A DNA stretch of 64,000 bases, taken from contig AP031355.1 in assembly GCA_037833965.1 (NCBI GenBank), forward strand, positions 5,791,501 to 5,855,500. The letters run 5' to 3'. Positions 14,481 through 23,659 of this stretch are shown one piece after another (position 1 is the first letter of the stretch; each line of letters begins with the position of its first letter). Below the pieces are notes generated by a model. It ran no database searches. It saw only the letters and a list, made by a program, of their open reading frames with translations, and was not told the origin of the DNA. Origin of the DNA: Marchantia polymorpha subsp. ruderalis. Lineage: Eukaryota > Streptophyta > Marchantiopsida > Marchantiales > Marchantiaceae. Made by a program: the position numbers and the translations under genes.

Positions 14481-15400
14481 GTCGTTCATATAATACTATT
14501 TGGTAATGATTGTGATGAACACATTCAAACATGCGCCAAATCTTTTTTGTAAGCGTCATAATCAACTCACAAGACATAATCTATGCAATCCGTTCGCAGT
14601 CCAGTGGTACAAATCAGAAATGGATTTTTTTATAGCATGCACCACGCTGGGCATCCAAACCAGTTCAGAAGACCTTAATCATGTAGAGTCGGCCTTACCA
14701 AGTACAAGCTCTGGGCGATGTCAAATAGTCAGCGTCGAAGCTGGAGAGGGTGTTCGACTCCACCTAAAAGGGATAAATATCTTCACAACAAAGATAGGAA
14801 AAAGTAAAGGCGAGGCAGGAGAGAGGAAATTCGAGGACTGCCTCTTTCTGGATGGACGGACCGAGAGATATTGCGACAAAGAGGAGCGAAGGGGCCGTGG
14901 ATTGCGGTGGGAACGCGCCCCGCCAGCTATTTATAGACATAGACGAACCGGCGCGGAGCCCAGGAAAAGGCGGATTATTATATCGGAAAGACAGGAAATA
15001 GGACTCTAGCGAAAACATGTGCCAGGCCGAGGGGACTCTCGAGCTCGGGCTCTGCCCGGGCCACCGACGTGGCAGCGTCCGAGTGGGCGGACATGGAGAA
15101 CGCATGCATGCATGATGGGTGGGCATCGGACGTCGGACATGACCGTCGCTCCTCCTCTCCTCGGGCTCCGGGGGGCTCGGGCTCCAGAATAGCGTCGCCT
15201 TGTCCGCTCGCCCCCTCCTTCCCTCCTTCCGTCCGCTGCTGTGCATGGATGTGACTTTCCCCAAGTGGACGTACGTTCGTTCGTTCTGCCCACTCCCGTG
15301 ACCCCCGTGCCGGGACCAGAACCGGGTCCCCGGTGGTAGGTACGGTCCCCTGGCAGAGCAGCTTGTCTTTCTCTCGCGCCGGGAGGTGGCACTGTACTCG
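14481..15400. other. GC-rich flank of the F-box/kelch region, no clear gene
   Basis: The sequence rises quickly to high GC. Overlapping frames of 130-170 codons occur on both strands, which is expected where TA-containing stops are rare. No domain is visible. It may be the distal promoter of the F-box/kelch gene or the start of a divergent transcript. Confidence 0.4.
14927..14936 (-). promoter_or_regulatory. TATA-like palindromic site
   Basis: CTATTTATAG reads CTATAAATAG on the minus strand, a near-perfect plant TATA box; the plus-strand reading is weaker. It sits where GC-rich DNA meets the AT-rich block to its left. No coding region on the minus strand follows it, so any transcript would be non-coding. 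Confidence 0.25.
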
Positions 15401-16760
15401 AACAGTCGTCACAGAGCGGAGGAGAGAGAGAGGGAGGGAGGGAGGCCGCGACTGAGGGCCGATGGTGGGGGCGGATTGCGATGATGATGATGATTAGCGT
15501 CCCAGTTGCGCTCGAAATGATGATGATGATGTTCCATCTCCCGTATTTATTACAGCCCGGGTCTAGTACTGTCGCCTGCCTGCCTGCGGGCGGGCGGACG
15601 GACGGAAGGGGCAGCCGATACGATACGTGGAGGGAGGGAGAGAGATGAGATGTACGTTACGGAAATTGCGGATGCTTTAATCCCCTCCTCTGCCTGCGCA
15701 GAGATGGGGCGAAGGGAGGGAGGGAGGGAGGGGTGTTCCCACGGGGGACTGGGTCCGACCATGCGATCCGTTTATATGAGGAGAGTGCGAAGATGGGAGG
15801 CCATAGAGAGGATCGGAGAGGAGAGTGTAAGTAGAAGGAGGGAGAGAGGGAGGGGAGAGAAAGAGAGAGCAGCAGCAGCAGCAGCAAGCTGAGGCTAGCT
15901 TAGCTTGGTGGTGGCTTGGCCGAGGGGCCCGAAGAGGGCAGTAAGCGACTCGGAGCAGCGAAGAGCGAGTGAGATTTAGGGCCAGGAGAGGAGGGGGAGG
16001 AGGAGGAGGAGGAACAGGCGGGGAGAGGCAGCAGGAGGAGGAGGAGAGGGGAAGTGTCACGAGACGATTGATAGATTGATTGATTGATTGATCGGTTCAT
16101 TCATTGGCTGGGGACTGATGGGAAGAACGGGAAGGGGGACGGGACGGGACGGGGAGGCGAAGGGGACGGGGCCTGCTCCGATTCAACATGGGCGTCAGGT
16201 AGTTGGGAATGGGGTATGACTGTGTGCTGCTCTGCTGCCGATCCTGCTGGGAATAGGTGCTGGTCGTGCAGGTAGTTGATTGCAGTGCAGAGCAGTGCAG
16301 TAGAGCTGCTGCTGCAGCACAGAGAGAGATAGAGAGAGAGAGGGAGAGAGAGAGAGTGGTAGAGAGCGAGAGCGAGGGAAGGAAGAGGGAGAGGCGGTGG
16401 GGTACAATCAAAGAAACAAAGCAAGTGGGTGGGGAGCGAGGGAGGGAAAAGGCCAGGAGACGAAAGGCGAGCCCGGCCAACCAGCCAGCCAAAGCCAAAG
16501 CCAGCAGCAGGATTCAGTTGGAGGAAAGAAGAACGTACGCTCTCGCTCGAGAAAGGAAAAGTCTCGTGACTCAGGCCCTTTGACGGGAAGGGGAAGGGGA
16601 GGGGAGGGCAAGAGCGAGAGAGAGAGGAGAAGAGGAGGACGAGGACGAGGTCGAGGACTTTGGAGGTCTCGGAAGAAAGACGGACGGATGGATAGCAGCG
16701 GCAGTAGCAGCTGAACTGAACTGAACCGAACCGAACCGAACTGAACTGAAGTGGTCTGGC
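15401..16760 (+). repeat. Purine-rich low-complexity region with short tandem repeats
   Basis: The plus strand is strongly G/A-rich: GGGA and GAGGA runs, AGC repeats near 15,870-15,890, TGAT-type repeats at 15,480-15,530 and 16,072-16,092, a GA tract at 16,321-16,360, and a pentamer repeat (CTGAA and CCGAA) at 16,711-16,750. Open frames across it on either strand are low-complexity by-products. Position and composition fit the promoter and transcribed leader of the gene starting at 17,603. GA tracts of this sort are bound by BPC/GAGA-type proteins in plants, which is family knowledge and not shown here. Confidence 0.7.
15771..15780 (+). promoter_or_regulatory. Possible TATA box of the F-box/kelch gene
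   Basis: TTTATATGAG is the only AT-rich core-promoter-like string in a GC-rich stretch upstream of 17,603. If used, the leader would be about 1.8 kb unless a leader intron is removed. The assignment is tentative. Confidence 0.2.
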
Positions 16761-16987
16761 CGGCCGGGCCTGGCTGGGAGGCTTTAATTTCGATCCTGGA
16801 TCAGGCGGTCGTGTGTTTGTTTGTACATCTCAATTTTAGATGCTCATGTTGATGCCTGCTCTCGGACAGTAGACCTTTTGCTGGGACCACATTTATCATC
16901 AATAGATCCTGATTCTTCACCGCTACCAGCACCCCTCCCTGTGCTCTCGCGCACCTTGCGAGGCAGGAAGAGGACGCAGGGCGGTTT

Positions 16988-17587
16988 GTGCAAGCACCTC
17001 CTCCTCTCATCGGCTTTCTTTCTTTCGTGCTTTCTTGCCTGACCCCTCCCCTCTCCTTCCCTTCTCCCCTCGCCTGTCCATCTCTCTCTCCCTCTCCCTC
17101 TCTCTCACTCTGTCTCGATCTCTCGCTCATCCATCTCTGTTCTCGCGACCTCTACCTCCTTCACCATCACCATCTCACCACCACCACCACCACCGCTACC
17201 GCCACCACCACGACCCCTGACATCGCCTCGTCGACCACGAAAGTAGAAACTTGCACAAGAGGTCCAGTGGCACGGCCCGCACTCGGATCTCAAGAAGAGC
17301 AGCGGCCAGCCAGCCAACTCGCACCACCGCCGAGCCGCATTCGGAACCGGAGAACAAGTTGTGGGTCGCCGGAGCGGACTCTTAGATCAGATAGAGAGCC
17401 TATCAGCGTTTCTCGGATCCCTCATATCAGTGCGAGAAGGAGCCTGGCCGAAGGCTTCAGCCCGCCCCGGCCTTCCGTGGGAGCAGAGCATCTGAAGATT
17501 CGTCGGCGAGAGGAGGTTTGTGGAGAGATCGGCTGTGATACCGATTCAATTTTGACTGGGGCCCGTGAATCGATCGAATTATCGTAG
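16988..17587 (+). other. Leader with an upstream open frame in the same frame as the F-box/kelch gene
   Basis: This pyrimidine-rich stretch (CT tracts at 17,040-17,130, CAC repeats at 17,160-17,215) holds a 199-codon open frame, rich in Ser, Pro, Leu and Thr, in the same reading frame as the gene downstream. It is closed by TAG TAA at 17,585-17,590, so it cannot be an N-terminal extension. The predicted peptide resembles no protein I know and is most simply untranslated leader. If translated it would lower initiation at 17,603. Confidence 0.4.
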
Positions 17588-17602
17588 TAAACTGATGAGA
17601 TA

Positions 17603-19219
17603 ATGGAGGGGTCGAAGCACGTGGAGGAGCTCGAGGAGCAGCAACGAGATCTCGGGAGAACGCACGGGCAAGAGCAAGAGCAAGAGCAAGTGCATGAGCA
17701 AGAGCAAGAGCGAGAGCAAGGGCAAGGGCAAGGGCCAGCAGACGGGGACGGCGCAGAGCAGCAGCAGGAGATTTGGTGCAAGCTGAAGGACATGTTCAAG
17801 AGCGGCAGCGGCAGCGGCGACGACGAAGAGGTGTGGATGGAGAGAATGCTGATTCCGGGAATCCCCGACGAGCTGGTGCTGGACTGCATCTTCACCAAGG
17901 TTTCATGGCAGCAGCTGCTGACGCTGTCGTCGGTGAGCCGCGCGTGGCGCGCCACAATTCAAAGCCGCGAGGTGTACCAGGCGCGCATCCGAACGGTGTG
18001 CACGCAAGTGCTGGTGGCGGTGCTGCACAAGGTGCGGGCGCCCAAGCCCCCGCCCGTGACGCTGGCGTGCCCGCACTCGGAGGAGGAAGAGGACGAGGAG
18101 GACGAGGAAGAGGACGAGGAGGACGACGAGGAGGACGAGGACGAGGACGAGGAGGACGAGGAGGAAACGACATTCATGCGCGCCGTGGAGGAGATCTCGA
18201 TGGAGTCGTTCCATGCGCCCGAGTACACCTACACGCTCATGGGCGACGACGACGACGACGAGCTCAAGGATCGCTCCGTGCCCGAGACGTTCGCCTACGC
18301 GCTGTCGCTGCACAATCCGTGCGACGGATCGTGGCAGCAGCTGCCGCCCATCCCCGAGGTCGGGTGCGGGATCCCTCTGTTTTCGGAGCTGGTGTGCATC
18401 AAGGGCAAGCTGTTCGTGCTCGGGGGCCGCGATCAGGAGACCTGGCAGCCGCGGCGCGAGGTGTACATGCTGGATCTGGTCGCCGGCAGCGGCGTGTGGC
18501 AGCATTGCCAGAACATGATCACCGCGCGGGCGAGCTTCGCCTGCGGGGTGATCGACGGCAAGGTGTATGTGGCCGGCGGGCACAGCGATGTGTCGTGCGC
18601 GCTGTCGAATGCCGAAGTGTATGACCCCGAGCTCAATGTCTGGGAAGCTGTGCAGGACATGCACGGCCCTCGGAGCTGCTGTACCGTGGCGATTTGGGAC
18701 AAAAACATGTATGTGATCGGAGGGTACACGCTGTCGGAGTCGGAGGAGGACCTGGCCGCGCAGTACGAGGAGCTGGACGATTCCGAAGACGACGATGCCG
18801 AGTGGGCCAATTCCGCCGAGGTGTACGACGCAGCGAAGAAGGAGTGGCGGCAGCTGGGCAACATGAAGAACGAGTACGACGAGCAGGCCTGCACCGTCGT
18901 CAACGGCCAGCTCTACTCCTTCAGCACTCTGGGCGTGGAGAAGTTCGAAGCCTCGTCGAATTCCTGGAAGCAGGTGTACAAGGACTCGTGGTTCATGCCC
19001 TCCGGCGATGGCTCCTCGCCCTGCTTGGTGCTCTCGGTGGCCGCGGTGGACAACGAGGTGTTCGCCATGGTGTGTCTGGGCGACGAGTGCGACCGAGGGT
19101 GCACGCTCTTGAAAACCGTGGGCTTCGGATTGCCCGGTTCCCGGCTCGTGTGGCAAAGAGTCCAGTGCCCTGTCAAGTTCGTGGGTGCATTCCCAGCTCT
19201 GTGTGCTGTGGAGGTATGA
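17603..19219 (+). CDS. F-box/kelch-repeat protein, putative SCF ubiquitin-ligase receptor
   Basis: This 538-residue protein is encoded by one uninterrupted GC-rich frame. The start is fixed by TAG TAA twelve bases upstream. Residues 1-50 are Gln/Glu-rich, from a GAGCAA hexamer repeat. The F-box lies at about 83-127 and begins LIPGIPDELVLDCI, the form seen in plant KFB/KMD/SAGL-type proteins. An almost pure Glu/Asp tract fills 159-188. Kelch blades follow, with the Gly-Gly pairs VLGGR (about 272), VAGGH (about 323) and VIGGY (about 371) and matching W residues; the third blade carries an acidic insert (381-400). By family knowledge the F-box binds SKP1 in an SCF complex and the kelch propeller picks the substrate. 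In Arabidopsis relatives the substrates include phenylalanine ammonia-lyase and type-B response regulators. Which substrate applies here cannot be read from the sequence. The acidic spacer is unusual for the family. Confidence 0.93.
   Translation: MEGSKHVEELEEQQRDLGRTHGQEQEQEQVHEQEQEREQGQGQGPADGDGAEQQQEIWCKLKDMFKSGSGSGDDEEVWMERMLIPGIPDELVLDCIFTKVSWQQLLTLSSVSRAWRATIQSREVYQARIRTVCTQVLVAVLHKVRAPKPPPVTLACPHSEEEEDEEDEEEDEEDDEEDEDEDEEDEEETTFMRAVEEISMESFHAPEYTYTLMGDDDDDELKDRSVPETFAYALSLHNPCDGSWQQLPPIPEVGCGIPLFSELVCIKGKLFVLGGRDQETWQPRREVYMLDLVAGSGVWQHCQNMITARASFACGVIDGKVYVAGGHSDVSCALSNAEVYDPELNVWEAVQDMHGPRSCCTVAIWDKNMYVIGGYTLSESEEDLAAQYEELDDSEDDDAEWANSAEVYDAAKKEWRQLGNMKNEYDEQACTVVNGQLYSFSTLGVEKFEASSNSWKQVYKDSWFMPSGDGSSPCLVLSVAAVDNEVFAMVCLGDECDRGCTLLKTVGFGLPGSRLVWQRVQCPVKFVGAFPALCAVEV
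17667..17737 (+). repeat. GAGCAA hexamer repeat coding Glu-Gln
   Basis: An in-frame hexamer repeat with a few substitutions encodes the Gln/Glu-rich N-terminus of the F-box/kelch protein. Such repeats change length easily without shifting the frame, so length variation between individuals is likely. Confidence 0.85.
18077..18166 (+). repeat. GAG/GAC trinucleotide tract coding Glu/Asp
   Basis: About 30 consecutive GAG, GAA and GAC codons give the acidic spacer between F-box and kelch domain. The opposite strand reads as poly-Ser or poly-Pro/Arg, which creates long spurious frames there. Confidence 0.9.
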
Positions 19220-19582
19220 GCAGAGCAGAGCCGCTCTTTGCCTTCCCCGCCCACCCCCATACAATCCAGTCCAATCCAATCCAACACGACCCAACCCAAA
19301 ATTATGGCACGCAGCGGACAGTACGAACGGGAAGGTGGAGGCAGCCCCCCTTGAGATGGCCTGAATGATGCAGCAGCAGCAGTAGAAGAAAAGTCTGAGC
19401 TCTTCCTTGGAAGAAGATCTGATCCGGCAGATGGGATGTGAATTGGAGGCAGGCAGGGAACCACTTTTTTGCGATGCCTTCGGCAAAATGGGGAAAGCAC
19501 GACAACCTTTCGTACAACATGGAGTTGTGCACGTGCTGTTGATTGAAGTCGAGAAGCGAAGCGAAGCAAAAGCAGCAAAAGC
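19220..19582 (+). other. Probable 3' untranslated region of the F-box/kelch gene
   Basis: After the TGA at 19,217-19,219 no frame continues. The sequence contains an imperfect CCAAT/CCAAC repeat (19,262-19,295) and AAGCG/AAGCA runs (19,555-19,585). I see no clear AATAAA signal; plants often lack one, so the transcript end is not placed. Confidence 0.4.
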
Positions 19583-19612
19583 GAAGCTTCATTGCTAATA
19601 TCATGAAGCTTC
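19583..19612 (+). repeat. Perfect 10-bp inverted repeat in the probable 3' UTR
   Basis: GAAGCTTCAT (19,583-19,592) and ATGAAGCTTC (19,603-19,612) are perfect inverted copies around a 10-nt loop. In the transcript of the F-box/kelch gene this would form a stem-loop about 365 nt after the stop. The role is unknown. Confidence 0.6.
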
Positions 19613-22600
19613 TTCATAAGAAATGGAGGCGGAGGCAATCACTATTTGGATAAATGTCTAGCATGTGGGTTTCTGTACGTCTGCACCAACAAAGAGGCTT
19701 GGCTCATTGGCCCAATTGCCTCGCAAAATTGAAGCAATCTCTTTCAACTGAGAACCGAATCTCAGCTATCAATCAAAATGTCAAGAAAGTTCCATTGATA
19801 TTAGTACACTCCGATGGGCAAAGGGCTGCTTTGTTACCAAAGAAAAATGTACATCTTGTATAGAGAGGAACTAATGGAGCTGTGCAGCCAAGTTAGTATT
19901 CCGAAATTTTTGCCGCCGATATCAACTACAAAATAGTCGTACAAAATAGTCCTTTTCATATTTTTTTTTCTCTAGGTGGCGTAGAATTGTCGTCAAGCTT
20001 CTATGGAAACAAATTCGTAGTTAATGTTCTGCTTCACAAAAACGGAAAGGCGCCTACCGCCATTGTTTGAGGAGATCTCAGAAGAATTTTTCATGTTTTT
20101 TTGTAACTTGTTCGGAGTCAGAAAGCATAGTAAAAGGATCATTCTCTCAAGCTGCGTCTACCCGAGTCGATACTGAGGGTGTTTTTCTCGATTGCTACAA
20201 ATGATTGTCATCAAATTTCGTCGATTGCTGCCTGCTTATGATATGCTGCGATCAGTCACAGCTCTGAGAAGTAAGTGACAGGGTGTGGGTGAAGCTGATT
20301 TGACCCTCGTGGCAAACGCGGTCGAACAGGTCACGCATTTCACTGGATAGCATTACTTCTCTAGAATAACTGTTTCTGCTTTGGCAGTTGATAAAAGTGC
20401 ATGGCAAACCGGAATCCAGAAAGAATTCCCGTGTTGATCCAATTGCAGTGCTTGGAGAAATGTGTATTCTGGTTCTTTGCCTCAGGCTTGTAGTTTTTAT
20501 TTTGTTTCTCAAGAGTCTGAACCGAGAGTCCCTGAATCCCCGGGATGCTCGGAGGGTATCACATTAATTTGCTTACTGTACTTCACGTTGGATGCTAGTG
20601 GACTTTGTTCAAGAATCTGAGTTATATGCCGTGACAAGCGTGTCGCTTTCGCACTAGATGGTGTCTACTCTAGGGTACGTATGCTCAATGCTGTGGGTCA
20701 AACCGGGGCCGGCCTTTGTATTCTACACAGGCTTGCTTGTCTTATCTCTTCATCCGAGGCACACAGAACGGTCCCAGACTTTCGGGCACGACATGGATGC
20801 GACTCCACACCGGGGCTGCCTGCAGAGAGGCACCTCCATGCACTGTAGGGAAACCACCTCCATGACTTCAATCCATGATGAGAAGTTTTGTGAACAGGTG
20901 AGTGGTAGAAGTCGGTGCTCTGTGAAGGTCAGACCCACGGGAGGACACCATGTGTGTACCTTGCCTTCAAACTAGATGGAGGTAGGTGTGATGAATGATA
21001 GCACCAGTCCTCCCCTGACGTTGTATGCTATGACAGTCCTCTCTCTCTCCTTGAGCTTGCCCAGTGTCGAAGGAGCTACTTTTCTGCATGACCGAACATA
21101 ACCGACCCGAAGTGGTTGCTTTCAGTGGCTGCAGTGTGCAAAGAGCGACTTTCCTGCTACGTCAGATAATGAGATCGGCAAAATCGGAAGCATGGAAACT
21201 CCAGCGAGATGCATTAACGAGCTCACCGAGTCAGGATGCCGCGTCTTCGAGGGTGAGAACGGGCATGAGCGGTGCACAATCGGAAGTTAGGAGATCGATC
21301 CACAGTTGCTGCTGCTGCTGCTTCCCAAACTGGTGGCAGGTCTGATGCATCGTGCCTAAGACTAGCTGAGAAAGCGATGGCTTGTGCCTGCTGTATAATA
21401 ATAGGAGCTACACGCGTCTGTAGACAGTCTATGGCCACAGATCTAACTCACTGTGCAAAATTCGCTATCCTCATGACGACCTGTCTACCTGTCACGAGAA
21501 CAGCACGATCTGGGAAAATGGATAGTTGAGGCAAATCTGAAAGCGGAAAAGGACAGAAACGCTAGTCTAGTAGTACGATGTGGCATCATTCATACTCACA
21601 GAAAGGGAACATTCAATTGAGTCAGGTATCTCGCGAAATCATATTCAGCGAATTGACATTCCTCCCAGCCAGCCTCTTTCTCGAACCTAACCCGAGAGAG
21701 ATGCAGGCAGAGCGAGCAGGCAACGCGAAGGCCGTGTACATCTACGTTCATCAGTCAGTAGCTCCCTCAACCCAGTCGCTGTAGAAGCGGTCCTGACTGA
21801 CATTCCTTCCTCCTTCAGCTGCTCAGCGACCCCTGCTTTTCCCCCTCCCCCTCCCCTGCGGAGCCCTTGTCGAGCATTATACAACATGATTGTAACGGCA
21901 CGGCTGATCGTCTGAGGCTCTGAGGCTCGGCTGGGATCAGACTCCTAGCTACGGGCTAGATCAGCAGCAGCAGCAGCAAACCCAGCCAAGCCAAGCTCAG
22001 CTCAGCTCAGGTCCATGACACTGACTACAGACAGAGTCACCACACGCGGTGAAGTGAGTTCTTAGATCACGAGTGATGACACCCAAATTACAACTGCCCT
22101 CGTGTCGAAAGGCAGACCCTTATATTCCGGAACCCCTGTGGCACCACACTACAATTAACAATGCACTTGTGCTTCTCATCGACATGTCACGGAATTACAA
22201 GAGCCGGCCTAGCCAGTCTATGACCACTTGGGTATCAGTAGAGTCAGTATCATGCCCAATGAGAACCGTGCTCCGTCCCTCCTCTCTACCTCCTTCCTTG
22301 TACACTCCCCTCGAGTGTGAAATACGATACCTCCTCACTACTACTTCCCCTCCAGTCCATGCACGAAATACGATTGATTTTCTCCATCTGTTCTGTTCTC
22401 TCGTGGTTCCGTTCGGTCTGGTCTGGTAGCAGGTACACTGAGGGTTGAATGTTCCAACTCCAGGGGTTGTGCTGCCTCAGCAAGTTAGAGTTGGGGCGAG
22501 TTGGGTGGGTTTGTCTGCGGTGTTAGTGGCGTCAGTAAGTTCGGCCATAGTAGTACAACTGGTTTGCTGCCCACCGCTGCATGTGTGTACAAAAGCCATG

Positions 22601-23611
22601 ACTAGAGCTCGACCTGTATGGAAACCTTTTGGATTCTCAGTTTCACTATTGGTACCGGCGCGATGCCATGTCATTCACTGTTTTGATTCTCTGACAGGTT
22701 CAAGGACAGCAAGAACCTGCAGAGTTACGTTCAAATTAAAATTCAACCCGTTCCAAGTTGTTATGAACCCGCTGCTGGGTCCTATCCACGAAAAATATTG
22801 GTACTGTATGATGCTGCTGGTGGCCTGCAGCAGGCGTCCAGAAGGAAAGCTTACACACTCTCTGTGAATCTACCGTCACCACATACGGGGGTCACTCGAG
22901 TACAGTACAAAAAAGTCCAGCAGACGTTTTGACTATGATAACAAGTGTCCTTGTAGAAACCCAAAAAATACAGACAAAATGATTGACAACGGCCATGCGG
23001 AAAACGCAGCGAAGCACAACATATGACAAAGCCCTCGGCATCCTCACACTGTCCCACCATCCCCCTCACACTCAAAACTCCTTGATTTTGCTCAGTTGTT
23101 ATATGCCAATTTCAGCTCAGCTCAGCTTTTCATCTGATAGCATCGCACAGGATGTGTTAGTATAAGAGTTTAACAATAATTCATTCTCACTGTAACTGGA
23201 TCATGCATTTGTAGCAAGCTGATCATCCTCTGGAGTGGATATGTATCCTATTTACAAAGAATTCATGTGCAAAGAAGATACCTTATGAGTATGTCTTCCT
23301 ACCAGTAAGCACACTGGGGAGATGTCGTGTATAGTTTCAAGCAAGAGAAAGAGTACCACAGTTGCACACTCCGTGTATTCAACTTGCTCACACACCTGTA
23401 TTTACAAAAGGTTATTTCAATGCAGCGTTCGTCAGGTCTCTGTACTTATATGTTTGGTCACACACTCGTATTCACAAATTATAATCAAATGCATTCTAGT
23501 AAGTCTCACCACTTACATACTTCTTGAATGATTATTCCATATAAGTATTGTGTAGAATTTGTGAACTTTTGTAAAGCAATTTTTGTCTATCATGAGGAGA
23601 ACGTTAACTAA

Positions 23612-23659
23612 TTAATGTTATGCATAGTAGACTGATACATAGTAGACTGATAACATTAA
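23612..23659. repeat. Small inverted repeat enclosing a direct repeat
   Basis: TTAATGTTAT (23,612-23,621) and ATAACATTAA (23,650-23,659) are perfect inverted copies. Between them the motif CATAGTAGACTGATA occurs twice in tandem. The arrangement suggests a local duplication or an excision scar. Confidence 0.55.

Noticed and set aside
14500-16714. Numerous 100-170-codon frames on both strands
   Set aside because: They arise from simple repeats and stop-poor GC-rich sequence; residues are poly-Ser, Leu, Pro, Arg or Glu.
17773-18624. A 283-codon second frame within the F-box/kelch gene
   Set aside because: Gly/Arg/Ala runs caused by the GAG/GAC repeat read out of frame; no domain.
17903-19486. 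A 527-codon open frame antisense to the F-box/kelch gene
   Set aside because: It mirrors GC-rich codons of the real gene. Its sequence is low in domain content and full of Val/Leu/His/Arg runs opposite the acidic tract.
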